A DNA stretch of 64,000 bases from Desulforamulus hydrothermalis Lam5 = DSM 18033. GTDB taxonomy: Bacteria > Bacillota > Desulfotomaculia > Desulfotomaculales > Desulfotomaculaceae. Below the pieces are notes generated by a model that was not told the origin of the DNA, ran no database searches, and saw only the letters and a list, made by a program, of their open reading frames with translations. The stretch spans positions 62,001 to 126,000 of the forward strand of contig NZ_CAOS01000009.1 of assembly GCF_000315365.1 (NCBI RefSeq), given 5' to 3'. The position numbers and the translations under genes are program-made. Positions 17,295 through 25,680 of this stretch are shown one piece after another. The stretch's first letter is position 1. Every line of letters starts with the position of its first letter.

Positions 17295-17534
17295 CTATTT
17301 ATAGCGAAGCGAATGTTTATGAGATTTGCTAATATCATAAATTCGTTTGGCACCCCACAGCAGTACAACCAAATCATCCCCTTTGCCGGTTAAGGGAATG
17401 AAATCGGGAATAAAATCAATGGGACTGATAATGTAAAGCAGGCAGACACCCAGTTCGTATTTTAATCGGCTGGGGACCGCAGGGTTAAGTAACGCCTGCA
17501 CAAAAAAACTTATTTTTTTAACAAAATTAAACAT
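17295..17534 (-). CDS. DUF1232 (YkvA-like) small membrane protein
   Basis: 79 residues with the family core YIISPIDFIPDFIPLTGKGDDLVVLLWG, which forms two adjacent short hydrophobic helices around the P-x-D-x-I-P-D motif. The function of the DUF1232 family is not established. ATG 17534 follows GGAGCGG. No operon partner on this strand. Confidence 0.82.
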   Translation of the reverse strand: MFNFVKKISFFVQALLNPAVPSRLKYELGVCLLYIISPIDFIPDFIPLTGKGDDLVVLLWGAKRIYDISKSHKHSLRYK

Positions 17535-17641
17535 TTTACCGCTCCTTTGGCTTAATGGTAATTATAAATTCTCTGTTATTGCAGCAACTCCTTGATCTCG
17601 CCTTCTTATTCTGTGATGTTTTATAAAAAAATAAATATTTA

Positions 17642-17664
17642 GGGGACGTTATTATAACGTCCCC
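17642..17664 (-). terminator. terminator of the ferredoxin gene
   Basis: Perfect 11-base stem GGGGACGTTAT/ATAACGTCCCC with one-base centre. On the minus strand it lies 15 bases beyond the ferredoxin stop and is followed by a T-rich TAAATATTTATTTTTTT tract. Confidence 0.8.
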
Positions 17665-17678
17665 TTTGCCGGCAAAAA

Positions 17679-17867
17679 CTACATTTCGGTTACAGTGAAG
17701 GCTTCGCTGGGGCAGATGCCGACACAGGTTTCGCAGCCCAGGCAATCTGCAGCATCACCGGTTATTTCTGCTTTATCGCCTTCCATACCGAGAATTTTGG
17801 CAGGGCAAGCATCTACGCAGGAACCACAGCCTACACATTTGTCTTGATCGATGGTGACAATATACAT
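17679..17867 (-). CDS. 2[4Fe-4S] ferredoxin
   Basis: 62-residue bacterial-type ferredoxin. CVGCGSCVDACP (about 11-22) and CLGCETCVGICP (about 43-54) each give the CxxCxxCxxxCP pattern, so the protein carries two low-potential clusters and acts as a soluble electron carrier. It is monocistronic with its own terminator. Partners could be hydrogenase, pyruvate:ferredoxin oxidoreductase or others; the context does not decide. Confidence 0.93.
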   Translation of the reverse strand: MYIVTIDQDKCVGCGSCVDACPAKILGMEGDKAEITGDAADCLGCETCVGICPSEAFTVTEM

Positions 17868-18040
17868 GTTTCAATACCCTCCCTTGTGCATAAAAATAGG
17901 TAAGCTAATTAGAGCACAAAAAAATTATATACGAACCAATCAGTTAGTGCAAGAATAATAAATTGCTGCTGTTGCCGTTACTTTACAAACTGTTGAATCA
18001 TAAAACTTGGGGATTATTTAACCTTTGGCTAAAAACTGAA

Positions 18041-18068
18041 ACGACGGGAAAATTATATTTCCCGTCGT
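18041..18068 (-). terminator. terminator of the SASP gene
   Basis: Perfect 11-base stem ACGACGGGAAA/TTTCCCGTCGT, followed on the minus strand by TTCAGTTTTT. It lies 60 bases beyond the SASP stop. Confidence 0.75.
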
Positions 18069-18127
18069 CGGTGAGGGCTAAACCGGCACCTGTACTAATA
18101 CTGTGACGGTTTCCCTGCCGTTATTAA

Positions 18128-18391
18128 TTAAGATCTTTGACCGATTTGTTCGGTAGGAGCAGCTTGCAGAATTTGTGCAGTGTTACCACTGGACAAAGCC
18201 TGTTCAGCATAGGCTACCAGTTTCTTGGTCATGTTGCCCCCTACATAACCGTTTACCCGGCTGGGCAGAGAACCTTTATCCATTTGTTGATAATTGGCAA
18301 GACCAAGTTCGCTGGCAATTTCATACTTCATTTGATCCAATGCGCTGCTGGCACCAGGGGTAACAGGCTGATTGGTATTGCGGCTTGTCAT
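18128..18391 (-). CDS. alpha/beta-type small acid-soluble spore protein
   Basis: 87-residue DNA-coating protein of dormant spores. Helix 1 carries ALDQMKYEIASELGL and helix 2 GYVGGNMTKKLVAYAEQAL, with the family GxVGGxMTKKLV motif; the E|IA site in helix 1 is the usual GPR protease cleavage position. ATG 18391 follows AAGGAGGG. A sigma-G-like promoter precedes it. The C-terminal tail (LQAAPTEQIGQRS) is a little longer than in many SASPs. Confidence 0.94.
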   Translation of the reverse strand: MTSRNTNQPVTPGASSALDQMKYEIASELGLANYQQMDKGSLPSRVNGYVGGNMTKKLVAYAEQALSSGNTAQILQAAPTEQIGQRS

Positions 18392-18437
18392 GTTAATTCC
18401 CTCCTTGATTTTTTCTGTATGATGTGGGTCTATCTTT

Positions 18438-18465
18438 AGTATGATCAAAGAGGGATATGAAATAC
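18438..18465 (-). promoter_or_regulatory. sigma-G-like promoter of the SASP gene
   Basis: On the minus strand GTATT (18465-18461), a 16-base spacer, then CATACTA (18444-18438). CATACTA fits the Bacillus sigma-G -10 pattern CATnnTA exactly. The element lies about 47 bases before the start codon of a gene class known to be sigma-G dependent. Confidence 0.55.
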
Positions 18466-18585
18466 CAGATAAATTATGACAGCATTTATATTATTAGGGA
18501 TGTTTTCCATTGGCTTAAAAAACATTTACACTTGATGTTGTTTTTTGTTATTATTTATATTTGAAAGAGTTGCTATTTAGAGTTG

Positions 18586-18927
18586 TTAACGGTTATTGAA
18601 AATTGCATTTAGTATCCAACTTGTAAGCCCTGTAATAATAGCTCCTGCAAAGGCACCGCCAAAGCTGTAAATATGAAATCCGGGAATAAACCAGGACACA
18701 AGACTAAAGGTAATTGCGTTAATAATAAGAATAAACAAGCCCAAGGTTAAAACAGTTAAAGGAAACGTTAAAAAAACCAGTACAGGTCTGACAAAAGTAT
18801 TAACAAACCCAAGCAACAGGGCAGCCAGTGCGGCAGAGGCAAACCCGTCAATTTTGATACTGTCAATTAAATAATCCGCTGCCAGCAGGGCAGCACTGTT
18901 TAATAATAAACTCACAAGCCAACTCAT
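18586..18927 (-). CDS. YvlD-like four-helix membrane protein (phage holin IV superfamily fold)
   Basis: 113 residues with four hydrophobic helices. The pattern ALLLGFVNTFVRPVLVFLTFPLTVLTLGLFILIINA is typical of the family annotated 'phage holin, superfamily IV', which is chromosomal and widespread in bacteria and has no proven holin role (compare Bacillus YvlD). There are no phage genes near it, so I do not take it as a lysis protein. The ATG follows AGAGGTGATATTTC. Confidence 0.8.
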   Translation of the reverse strand: MSWLVSLLLNSAALLAADYLIDSIKIDGFASAALAALLLGFVNTFVRPVLVFLTFPLTVLTLGLFILIINAITFSLVSWFIPGFHIYSFGGAFAGAIITGLTSWILNAIFNNR

Positions 18928-19023
18928 GAAATATCACCTCTTTTCCATCATAAATTGCCTTGCTGTTTTGTGTCAATGCAATAGCAGGATAATGCCAAAA
19001 TAAAGAGAAAAAATAAACTTGTT

Positions 19024-19216
19024 CAGACTGTAGACAAAGGTTGTAAAACAAAGTGAGGTGGGTTTTATGATTCCCTGTCAGCGGCCCACAGGATGTGGGC
19101 GCCAGCCGAACCGGGCCAGGAGGGGCTGTTTGAGACGACCCCAATGGCGAATGTTGTCGGTGGGTAGACCGGAGCCAAAGGGGATCATAAACCACCGATA
19201 GTATTTGTCAACACTC
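19024..19216 (-). mobile_element. palindromic MITE-like element, copy 1
   Basis: Related along its length to the elements at 24857 and 27270 but in the opposite orientation and shorter (about 193 bases). Shared blocks include GTAGACAAAGGTTGT, CAAAGTGAGGTG, GGATGTGGGCGCCAGCCG and GGAGCCAAAGGGGATCATAA. It is flanked by a 10-base direct repeat TAAACTTGTT (19014-19023 and 19217-19226); the right copy lies in the small palindrome CTAAAC-TT-GTTTAG. No open frame of its own. It fills the 310-base gap between the holin-like gene and the gene at 19238. Confidence 0.7.
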
Positions 19217-19237
19217 TAAACTTGTTTAGCTTTAGTA

Positions 19238-19453
19238 ATGGAAAGGGGGCGGGCTTTTTTGGCATCGTTGCAGGAATGTTTGAAGAAGTGGGAAAAAAGC
19301 ACGATTATTTATTTGCATTATATTCAGGGTATGTCCGCCAGTGAATATAATAGCGGTTTTGCTGACGGGTTGGAAATGGCCTTAAAGTCATTCCGGGAAC
19401 ATTTGAAAAATTGTCCGGATTATCAAATTACTGAGGAGGTGACGGCAGAATGA
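19238..19453 (+). CDS. hypothetical protein, about 71 residues
   Basis: Helical, soluble sequence with SEYNSGFADGLEMALKSFREHLKNC, an arrangement seen in small Firmicute proteins whose 'GYxDGL' helix has no assigned role. ATG 19238 has no site in front of it; TTG 19259, behind AAGGGGGCGGG, is a good alternative start giving 64 residues. Overlaps the next gene by 4 bases, so the genes are coupled. Confidence 0.5.
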   Translation: MERGRAFLASLQECLKKWEKSTIIYLHYIQGMSASEYNSGFADGLEMALKSFREHLKNCPDYQITEEVTAE

Positions 19454-19659
19454 ACATGAATGTTTATTCGGTAGTAAAAGTGTTAAATGGCCAGTGCGAT
19501 GAAATTTCCTGCTTCGACAGTGAGGAAGCTGCTTTAGCCTATGCTCAGCAGACAGTGGCAAATGAACCATATGATATTGTGTCAATATTTCGGGTGATTC
19601 TAAATAACCCGAATGTCCAATTAACTATTAAGGAGTTCCGAAGGGGAACCTGCAGTTAA
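19450..19659 (+). CDS. hypothetical protein, 69 residues
   Basis: ATG 19450 overlaps the preceding stop and is preceded by GAGGAGGTGACGG. Small alpha/beta sequence (VYSVVKVLNGQCDEISCFDSEEAALAYAQ) with the look of a short ferredoxin-like fold; the 'F(D)SEEAALAYA' helix occurs in many small proteins of unknown function. Second gene of a three- or four-gene unit. Confidence 0.6.
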   Translation: MNMNVYSVVKVLNGQCDEISCFDSEEAALAYAQQTVANEPYDIVSIFRVILNNPNVQLTIKEFRRGTCS

Positions 19660-19696
19660 TTTTAAGGTAGGGATGTGTTTGGGAGGGAGAGGGCTA

Positions 19697-20044
19697 ATGG
19701 CGGAAATTGCAGACTTAATCAATGATGAAATGGAAGTGAAGGGCAGGGTAGAGTTTGCTCTGGAAGATCCTGCTTTATTAAACAGTGACCTAAAAGAATA
19801 TACCGTGTTTTATAAAATTGTTGGTGCATCCAGGATGAAATTGTTTAGAAATAACCGCAATGAACTGGTGTTTGTACGCTTAAATGATGATTGGATGCGT
19901 CAGGCTAAACTGGATATTTCCCACGCCGCTTTGCCGCTGGAGGTAAAACTTAGTTGGGATAACGGGTCGGTGGATGAACTTGCCGTAAAAATACCCGGTG
20001 AAACGGATTTTTGCAAGGTTACCGCGGTGCAAATGGATAATTAA
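19697..20044 (+). CDS. hypothetical protein, 115 residues
   Basis: Soluble, beta-rich and acidic. ATG 19697 lies behind GGGAGGGAGAGGG, so the TTG-type start at 19673 is less likely. The C-terminal half repeats strand-like patterns (LPLEVKLSWDNGSVDELAVKIP). Not recognised. Follows the 69-residue gene by 37 bases. Confidence 0.6.
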   Translation: MAEIADLINDEMEVKGRVEFALEDPALLNSDLKEYTVFYKIVGASRMKLFRNNRNELVFVRLNDDWMRQAKLDISHAALPLEVKLSWDNGSVDELAVKIPGETDFCKVTAVQMDN

Positions 20045-20141
20045 ATTTTTTGCCAAATCTAAGAATTAATTGGAGGAACTTAGCGGTCTTTGGCGAAAAA
20101 AAGTAGAGAAGAAATAGGGCTTTTTGGGGGTTTTATGGGCG

Positions 20142-20318
20142 ATGAAAAAGGTGCTGTTTCCTCTACTTGGCGCCGTATATTTGGGTTTGACAACAATAGG
20201 CAACAAAGTTTACCGATTCCTTTATGAAGAAGAAACAAATTTGGGAGTCTGCATAGAAATGTGCCGCCCGTGGGAGCGCAGGCGGGCGAATTATCATTAT
20301 CAAAATCCACTGAACTAA
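20142..20318 (+). CDS. possible small membrane-associated protein
   Basis: 58 residues from ATG 20142: MKKVLFPLLGAVYLGLTTIG forms one hydrophobic helix, then a charged tail. It is preceded by GGGGG at a rather long distance. A second frame starting near 20091 overlaps it, so which frame is coding is unclear. A terminator follows directly, which supports some transcript here. Confidence 0.35.
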   Translation: MKKVLFPLLGAVYLGLTTIGNKVYRFLYEEETNLGVCIEMCRPWERRRANYHYQNPLN

Positions 20319-20320
20319 AA

Positions 20321-20344
20321 AGCAGCCTTACCGGCTGTTTTTTA
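20321..20344 (+). terminator. Rho-independent terminator
   Basis: CAGCC/GGCTG stem flanked by A-rich and T-rich arms (AAAAAGCAGCC...GGCTGTTTTTT), just before typA. Confidence 0.75.
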
Positions 20345-20462
20345 TTTTGGATATTTGTGTAATTTTGTTATATTATGCATAGCTGCCTACGCAATTTAAC
20401 AAAGCTGTTATATAATAAATCTTTGGTTAAAATTAATTAAACACAGTCCTGAGGAGGAACTT

Positions 20463-22295
20463 ATGACAACAATCAGCAAGATCAGGAATATTGCTATTAT
20501 CGCCCACGTCGATCATGGCAAAACAACCCTGGTGGACGGTATGTTAAAACAAAGCGGCATCTTTCGCGAAAACCAGGTGGTTCAAGAAAGAGTTATGGAT
20601 TCCAACGATTTAGAAAAGGAGCGGGGTATCACTATCCTGGCCAAGAATACTTCGGTTCGCTATCAAGGATATAAAATAAATATTGTAGATACGCCAGGCC
20701 ACTCGGATTTTGGCGGTGAGGTGGAACGGGTTCTGAAAATGGTGGATGGTGTTCTGCTGCTGGTGGATGCCGCAGAAGGGCCTATGCCACAAACCCGGTT
20801 TGTCCTGCGCAAAGCCCTGGAACTAAATTTGGTACCGGTGGTGGTAGTAAATAAAATTGACCGGCCGGATGCACGCATTAATGAAGTGGTGGACGAGGTA
20901 TACGAGTTGTTTTTTGAATTGGGGGCAAATGATGAACAATTGGAGTTTCCCGTAGTTTACGCGGTTGCCCGCCAAGGCGTTGCCACCATGGACCCGGATG
21001 AGCCCGGTCAGAACTTAAAACCTCTGTTTGAAACGATTATCAGTCATTGCCCGGCACCCCAGGGGGACCCGGCGGCGCCCCTGCAGTTGTTGGTAAACAA
21101 CACAGAATACGATCCCTACATCGGGCGCATAGCTATCGGCAGGGTTTGGCAGGGAAGTATTGCCGGCGGCCAAACGGTGGCGGTAATTGACCATGAGGGT
21201 AATATAAAAAATTTCCGTGTGGGACGGATCTATGTTTTTGAAGGATTAGAGAGGTTAGAAGTACCCCGGGCATCCTGCGGGGAAATAGTTGTGGTATCCG
21301 GCCTGGAAGATATTAAGATTGGGGAAACCATTGCTGATAAGGATTTACCGGTGGCTCTGCCGGCCATTACGGTAGATGAGCCCACCCTGGAAATGACTTT
21401 TATGGTCAATGACAGTCCCTTTGCCGGCCAGGAAGGAGAGCATCTAACCTCCCGCAAACTAAGGGCCAGATTGTATAAAGAAATGGAGCGTAATGTCAGC
21501 TTGCGGGTGCAAGATACTGATTCGCCGGATGTCTGGAAGGTAGCCGGCCGGGGCGAGTTGCACTTGTCCATATTAATTGAAACCATGCGGCGGGAAGGAT
21601 TTGAACTGCAGGTATCAAAACCCGAGGTTATTTATAAGCGGGGAGATAACGGCCAACTGCTGGAACCCATGGAATTGCTGTTAGTGGATATCCCCGAGGA
21701 TAAAATGGGTCCGGTGATGGAGATCTTGGGCAACCGTCGGGGAGAGATGATTAATATGGGCCCCAACGGTCCGGGCCAGTTAAGATTGGAGTTTAAAGTA
21801 CCGGCCCGGGGTTTGATTGGTTTCCGTTCTCAATTATTATCCGAAACACGAGGACATGCGGTAATGAACCACACCTTTTTGGGTTATGAGCCCTATAAAG
21901 GGGAGATTAAACGGCGCTATCAGGGGGTACTAATTGCCTTTGAAGCAGGCGAAGCCACCTTTTATGGGCTGTATTCGGCACAGGATCGGGGGACATTGTT
22001 TGTTACCCCGGGCACCAAGGTTTATGAGGGCATGGTGGTGGGCGAGCATGTGCGGGAACAAGATATTGAAGTAAACGTTTGTAAGAAGAAACAGTTAACC
22101 AACTTCCGTTCCAGTACCGCTGAGGCCACTGTAAAACTGGAAGAACCACGCCTTATGAGTTTGGAAGAGGCTCTGGAATATTTAAGTGATGATGAATTGC
22201 TGGAAGTGACTCCTAAAAGTTTGAGAATACGAAAGAAAATACTGGACAAGAATGAACGAGCCCGGGCCAAAAAACTGGCATCCGTAGAAAAATAA
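20463..22295 (+). CDS. typA: ribosome-associated GTPase TypA/BipA
   Basis: 610-residue translational GTPase related to EF-G that acts on the ribosome, especially in large-subunit assembly under stress. G1 AHVDHGKTT, the switch region [17 protein letters not shown]3 DTPGHSDF and G4 NKIDRPDA are present. Domain V and the TypA-specific C-terminal domain follow ([19 protein letters not shown]...). Length is normal. The ATG follows GAGGAGG. fni starts 13 bases later, so they are probably co-transcribed. Confidence 0.96.
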   Translation: MTTISKIRNIAIIAHVDHGKTTLVDGMLKQSGIFRENQVVQERVMDSNDLEKERGITILAKNTSVRYQGYKINIVDTPGHSDFGGEVERVLKMVDGVLLLVDAAEGPMPQTRFVLRKALELNLVPVVVVNKIDRPDARINEVVDEVYELFFELGANDEQLEFPVVYAVARQGVATMDPDEPGQNLKPLFETIISHCPAPQGDPAAPLQLLVNNTEYDPYIGRIAIGRVWQGSIAGGQTVAVIDHEGNIKNFRVGRIYVFEGLERLEVPRASCGEIVVVSGLEDIKIGETIADKDLPVALPAITVDEPTLEMTFMVNDSPFAGQEGEHLTSRKLRARLYKEMERNVSLRVQDTDSPDVWKVAGRGELHLSILIETMRREGFELQVSKPEVIYKRGDNGQLLEPMELLLVDIPEDKMGPVMEILGNRRGEMINMGPNGPGQLRLEFKVPARGLIGFRSQLLSETRGHAVMNHTFLGYEPYKGEIKRRYQGVLIAFEAGEATFYGLYSAQDRGTLFVTPGTKVYEGMVVGEHVREQDIEVNVCKKKQLTNFRSSTAEATVKLEEPRLMSLEEALEYLSDDELLEVTPKSLRIRKKILDKNERARAKKLASVEK

Positions 22296-22308
22296 GGGGG
22301 GCTGCTAT

Positions 22309-23364
22309 TTGCGGCTGAACCGAAAATTAGAGCATATTGAGTTTTCCTTAAGACAAAAGAATAATGAAGGGGCCACCGGGTTCAGTGATATAACCCTGCT
22401 GCATAACCCGTTGCCGCAGTTGAATTGGGATGAGGTGGATACTTCCTGTGCTTTTTTGGGTCAAAGGCTTAAAGCACCTCTTTTAATTAACGCTATGACC
22501 GGCGGCCATCCACAGTTAGAAAGCATTAACCGCAGCTTGGCTGCGGCAGCTGCCGCAGCGGGGGTAGCACTGGCGGTGGGGTCCCAGCGGGCGGCCCTGG
22601 AGGATTGCTCCACCAGGTCCAGCTTTACCGTGGTACGGGAAGTTAACCCGCATGGGGTTATTCTGGCCAATTTGGGTGCCGGTTGCACTTTAGCTGAGGC
22701 CAAAGAAGCAGTAGACATGATTAAGGCTGATGCCATCCAGCTGCACCTGAATGCTCCTCAGGAACTGGCCATGGAAGAGGGAGATAGAAAATTCAGGGGC
22801 GTATTAGAAAATATCCGGCTCTTGGCACAGAACTTGGAAGTTCCTGTAATAGTTAAGGAAGTGGGCTTTGGTATGCCCAAAGAAACCATCCGGCGGCTTG
22901 TTCAAGCGGGGGTTCGCCATATTGATATCGGGGGGGCCGGGGGAACCGATTTTATTGCCATCGAACAGGCCCGAGCCGGTAAAGAAGCGGTTTACAGTTG
23001 GGGGATTCCGACGGCGGTCAGTCTGCTGGAAGGACTGGCAGAGGGGAATCATGATATTCAGCTAATAGCTTCCGGTGGTATCCGGAACGCTATTGATTCC
23101 GTCAAGGCGCTGGTTTTGGGTTGTTTTTTAGTGGGGATGGCGCGTCCGCTGCTTGAAATAGTAATTCAGGAATCTGAACGGAGCCTGATCCAATACCTGA
23201 AAAAATACATTGAAGAAATCCGTCGTTTAATGCTGATGCTGGGAGCCAGGACAGTTCAGGACCTGAAAAAAGTTCCTGTTGTCATTAACGGTCCCACCTA
23301 TCACTGGATGTGCCGTCGCGGTATTCCGGTTGATCACTATGCCAGGCGTCAGGGCTTACTGTAA
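22309..23364 (+). CDS. fni: type 2 isopentenyl-diphosphate delta-isomerase
   Basis: 351-residue FMN- and NADPH-dependent enzyme interconverting IPP and DMAPP for isoprenoid and menaquinone side chains. TIM-barrel signatures: INAMTGGHP near residue 63, SQRAALED, HLNAPQELAMEEGDR, VKEVGFGMPK, DIGGAGGTDF, IASGGIRNAID and the C-terminal LMLMLGARTVQDLKKVPVVI. TTG start 22309 lies behind GGGGGG. Sits behind typA. Confidence 0.94.
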   Translation: MRLNRKLEHIEFSLRQKNNEGATGFSDITLLHNPLPQLNWDEVDTSCAFLGQRLKAPLLINAMTGGHPQLESINRSLAAAAAAAGVALAVGSQRAALEDCSTRSSFTVVREVNPHGVILANLGAGCTLAEAKEAVDMIKADAIQLHLNAPQELAMEEGDRKFRGVLENIRLLAQNLEVPVIVKEVGFGMPKETIRRLVQAGVRHIDIGGAGGTDFIAIEQARAGKEAVYSWGIPTAVSLLEGLAEGNHDIQLIASGGIRNAIDSVKALVLGCFLVGMARPLLEIVIQESERSLIQYLKKYIEEIRRLMLMLGARTVQDLKKVPVVINGPTYHWMCRRGIPVDHYARRQGLL

Positions 23365-23456
23365 GGAATAAGCAGCCCGGTTAAAGACAATAAAATATCT
23401 GCATAATCTCACTGACCTGCCATATTATGTGTTAGATAGTTTTGGGGGGCGGGTCG

Positions 23457-24404
23457 GTGAAAAGTTCTGTGTTTGTCATCATCAAACCGCGTCAGTTAGT
23501 CAGACTGCTGGTGGTGCTGGCGTGTTTCATTGCCATTGTTAACGTGATATGGGAAAATATCAAACAACCCGGCATTAATTTACAGCCCCACAACGAACCG
23601 CCGGAGATTGAACGGGGAGAGTATTTGAGCTGGGATGAGGTAGATCAGATTTTCCGCCGGTACACCAATGCCACAGTGGTAGATGTGGATACCGGCTTGA
23701 GTTTTCGCGTACAACGTCGTGGCGGCACTTACCATGCGGATGTGCAGCCGCTTACCGCCAAGGATACGGCGGTTATGAAGGTAATTTACGATGGCAAGTG
23801 GAGCTGGAAACGCAAAGCGGTAGTGGTAGAAGTCGGCGGCCGGCGTATTGCTGCTTCGATGAATGGTATGCCCCATGGCTCAGGCGCCATCAGGGGCAAT
23901 AATTTTAACGGCCATTTTTGCATACACTTTCGGGACAGCAAGGTACATCAGTCCGGTCAGGAAAACCTGGCCCATCAAATGATGGTGTGGAAGGCCGCCG
24001 GCAGGTTTAAACAAATTATTAGCGCTATGGGACCCCAGGAAGTAATTGAGGTATTCATTACTGCTTTGGATCAGGAGGATGTTGCACTGGCACTCAAAAC
24101 ACTGCATCATCCCACCGAACAACAGCGTGCCTGCTTAACGGAAATTGTTTCTCAAGTTGCCGGACTCAAGGTGCAGCGAATCCGTTCTGAAGGCGGCAGC
24201 CCGGAAATCTTCCGGGTGTACCTGGTGATTCGTTACCTGGAAAGTCCCCGTGATGTTGAAAAGAAGATTGAACTGCAGGTGGTCGATGAGGGGGAACGGG
24301 GTTATCGAATTATAGCTGACGGGATGGGAGAAATATTAAACCGCAAGGCTACGGTTGAGCTGCCGGATACAAAGTTATGGGAAGAAGCGGATCATTGTGA
24401 GTAA
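23457..24404 (+). CDS. exported/anchored protein with L,D-transpeptidase-like motif
   Basis: 315 residues from GTG 23457 (GGGGGGCGGG upstream). One N-terminal signal anchor (about 10-29), then an extracytoplasmic part. Residues about 135-165 carry MPHGSGAIRGNNFNGHFCIHFRDSK; the 'HG...GHxCIHF' pattern recalls the catalytic HG...S-H-G-C-I-x-(M) stretch of YkuD L,D-transpeptidases, but the rest does not clearly match. I therefore call it only YkuD-like. The C-terminal 110 residues are alpha/beta without a known motif. A cell-wall or spore-wall role is plausible. Confidence 0.55.
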   Translation: MKSSVFVIIKPRQLVRLLVVLACFIAIVNVIWENIKQPGINLQPHNEPPEIERGEYLSWDEVDQIFRRYTNATVVDVDTGLSFRVQRRGGTYHADVQPLTAKDTAVMKVIYDGKWSWKRKAVVVEVGGRRIAASMNGMPHGSGAIRGNNFNGHFCIHFRDSKVHQSGQENLAHQMMVWKAAGRFKQIISAMGPQEVIEVFITALDQEDVALALKTLHHPTEQQRACLTEIVSQVAGLKVQRIRSEGGSPEIFRVYLVIRYLESPRDVEKKIELQVVDEGERGYRIIADGMGEILNRKATVELPDTKLWEEADHCE

Positions 24405-24513
24405 AGACGGTTCCTGGTTAATGACATTCTTACCACCATTTGCATGAAGGTCAAAACAACTCTTTGTTGAATAAACATAGGGTAAGCATGTTAAGAAAGG
24501 AGTTCTGACAAAA

Positions 24514-24798
24514 GTGCGATCTTATCTGTATCCGGCCTTCACTATGGAACCCGATGAATTTGAACGGGCGCTGCCTGCAGCGGTTAAGTTTTCGCAAACA
24601 TATCATATTCCCTGCCGGGTCTTGAAGCAAGGAGATCTTTATACCCTTTGCTTTGAAGATAAAGCAGTTGCCAAAGGTATTGTTTACGGTCACCGATACG
24701 AGGTGGAAATGGACCGTACCTTTCGCAAATACGCCATAGAGGATGTTGTTTACCTGAAAAAAGAGGAATTTGAAAAGGGCTGCCTGTGTAATCAATAA
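24514..24798 (+). CDS. hypothetical protein, 94 residues
   Basis: Soluble alpha/beta protein starting at GTG 24514 (AAGGAG about 11 bases upstream). Short strands alternate with helices (CRVLKQGDLYTLCFEDKAVAKGIVYG). No family recognised. A palindromic terminator follows at 24834. Confidence 0.5.
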   Translation: MRSYLYPAFTMEPDEFERALPAAVKFSQTYHIPCRVLKQGDLYTLCFEDKAVAKGIVYGHRYEVEMDRTFRKYAIEDVVYLKKEEFEKGCLCNQ

Positions 24799-24830
24799 AT
24801 GAGTGCCTGCTTGCTGTAAAAAAGCAGTAA

Positions 24831-24856
24831 TTAACCCGTATCAAAGTGATACGGGT
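24831..24856. terminator. terminator-like palindrome, left copy of a 26-base direct repeat
   Basis: TTA followed by the palindrome ACCCGTATC-AAAGT-GATACGGGT. The identical 26 bases occur at 25085-25110 on the other side of the MITE-like element. Confidence 0.75.
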
Positions 24857-25084
24857 CAGAGTGTCGCCAAACATTATCGGTGGTTTATGATCCCCTTTGG
24901 CTCCGGTCTACGCACCGACAGCACTATGATTCGCTCCGGTGGCCCTTGGGGTGGCGCCCACGTCCTGTGGGCGCCACCCCAAGGGCTCCTTTCGCTCATC
25001 AAGTGCTGTTACCGGTGCTTCGACAAGTCGCCGACAGGGGATCATAAAAGCACCTCACTTTGTTTCACAACCTTTGTCTACAGT
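24857..25084 (+). mobile_element. palindromic MITE-like element, copy 2
   Basis: 228 bases without a gene of its own. Ends are CAGAGTGTCG... and ...TTTGTCTACAGT, imperfect inverted repeats of each other. The centre has a perfect 20-base stem (24942-24961 with 24967-24986, loop GTCCT), nested in further pairing arms such as CAGCACT/AGTGCTG, so the whole element can fold into one long hairpin. It is about 80-90% similar to the 27270 copy outside the central arm. It is flanked by exact 26-base direct repeats. Confidence 0.78.
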
Positions 25085-25110
25085 TTAACCCGTATCAAAG
25101 TGATACGGGT
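25085..25110. terminator. terminator-like palindrome, right copy of the direct repeat
   Basis: Exact duplicate of 24831-24856, here followed by TTTTG. It can serve as terminator in the plus direction. Confidence 0.75.
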
Positions 25111-25132
25111 TTTGTATTGTGTTGGAGAGTTA

Positions 25133-25426
25133 TTATAGTTGAATATATATGCTTTTTTCGGACTCGGCAAAAGTAGCCGGAAATTTCCCTCTGCTTTCAA
25201 TAGCAAAATACTGTAGGAAACCTTTGGCACCAATGCGGGTTTTATTTAATACCAGGCCGCTGTCTTGTGCTGCTGCCGTAATGCGAATAATTTTCTTTTC
25301 TCTGTCATATGCAAGCTCAACATGATCGGCATTAAGCTTTGATGCAAGGTTTCTGTTTAAGGTAATGTGATTTTTCGATACGGAAACAAAATTTTCTGAA
25401 CGAGGATAATATACTTCAAAGGGCAT
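25133..25426 (-). CDS. hypothetical protein, 97 residues
   Basis: ATG 25426 is preceded by AGGAGGTATGCTAA. Soluble mixed alpha/beta protein with KNHITLNRNLASKLNADHVELAYDREKKIIRI, a pattern resembling small beta-barrel DNA- or ligand-binding proteins of AbrB-like size, but without a clear match. The C-terminal half carries IGAKGFLQYFAIESRGKFPATF. No neighbour on the same strand. Confidence 0.6.
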   Translation of the reverse strand: MPFEVYYPRSENFVSVSKNHITLNRNLASKLNADHVELAYDREKKIIRITAAAQDSGLVLNKTRIGAKGFLQYFAIESRGKFPATFAESEKSIYIQL

Positions 25427-25680
25427 TTAGCATACCTCCTGTTTTTTGATGATTATACTTCTATTAACAGAAAATGTCAATTATATTATTGTGTTTTTGA
25501 TTGAGATTTAATAACTTAATATTTAACTTAAAGTTGCAAAGCCTTGGTTTGAATTATACATCTAGATAAAGAATTGAGTAACATAACGGTTGGTAAATTT
25601 AATTTTAAAGAAACTTGGGTGAAACTGCATTGTCAATGGTCGGCTTGTGATTTAGAATGAGAGTGAAAGGAGAGGGGTGT

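Noticed and set aside
18586-18927. Holin of a lytic phage
   Set aside because: The family name is misleading; homologues are chromosomal membrane proteins and no phage genes are near.
25018-25026. 0A-box-like TTCGACAAG in MITE copies 2 and 3
   Set aside because: One mismatch to the consensus and part of a paired arm of the element, so more likely structural than regulatory.
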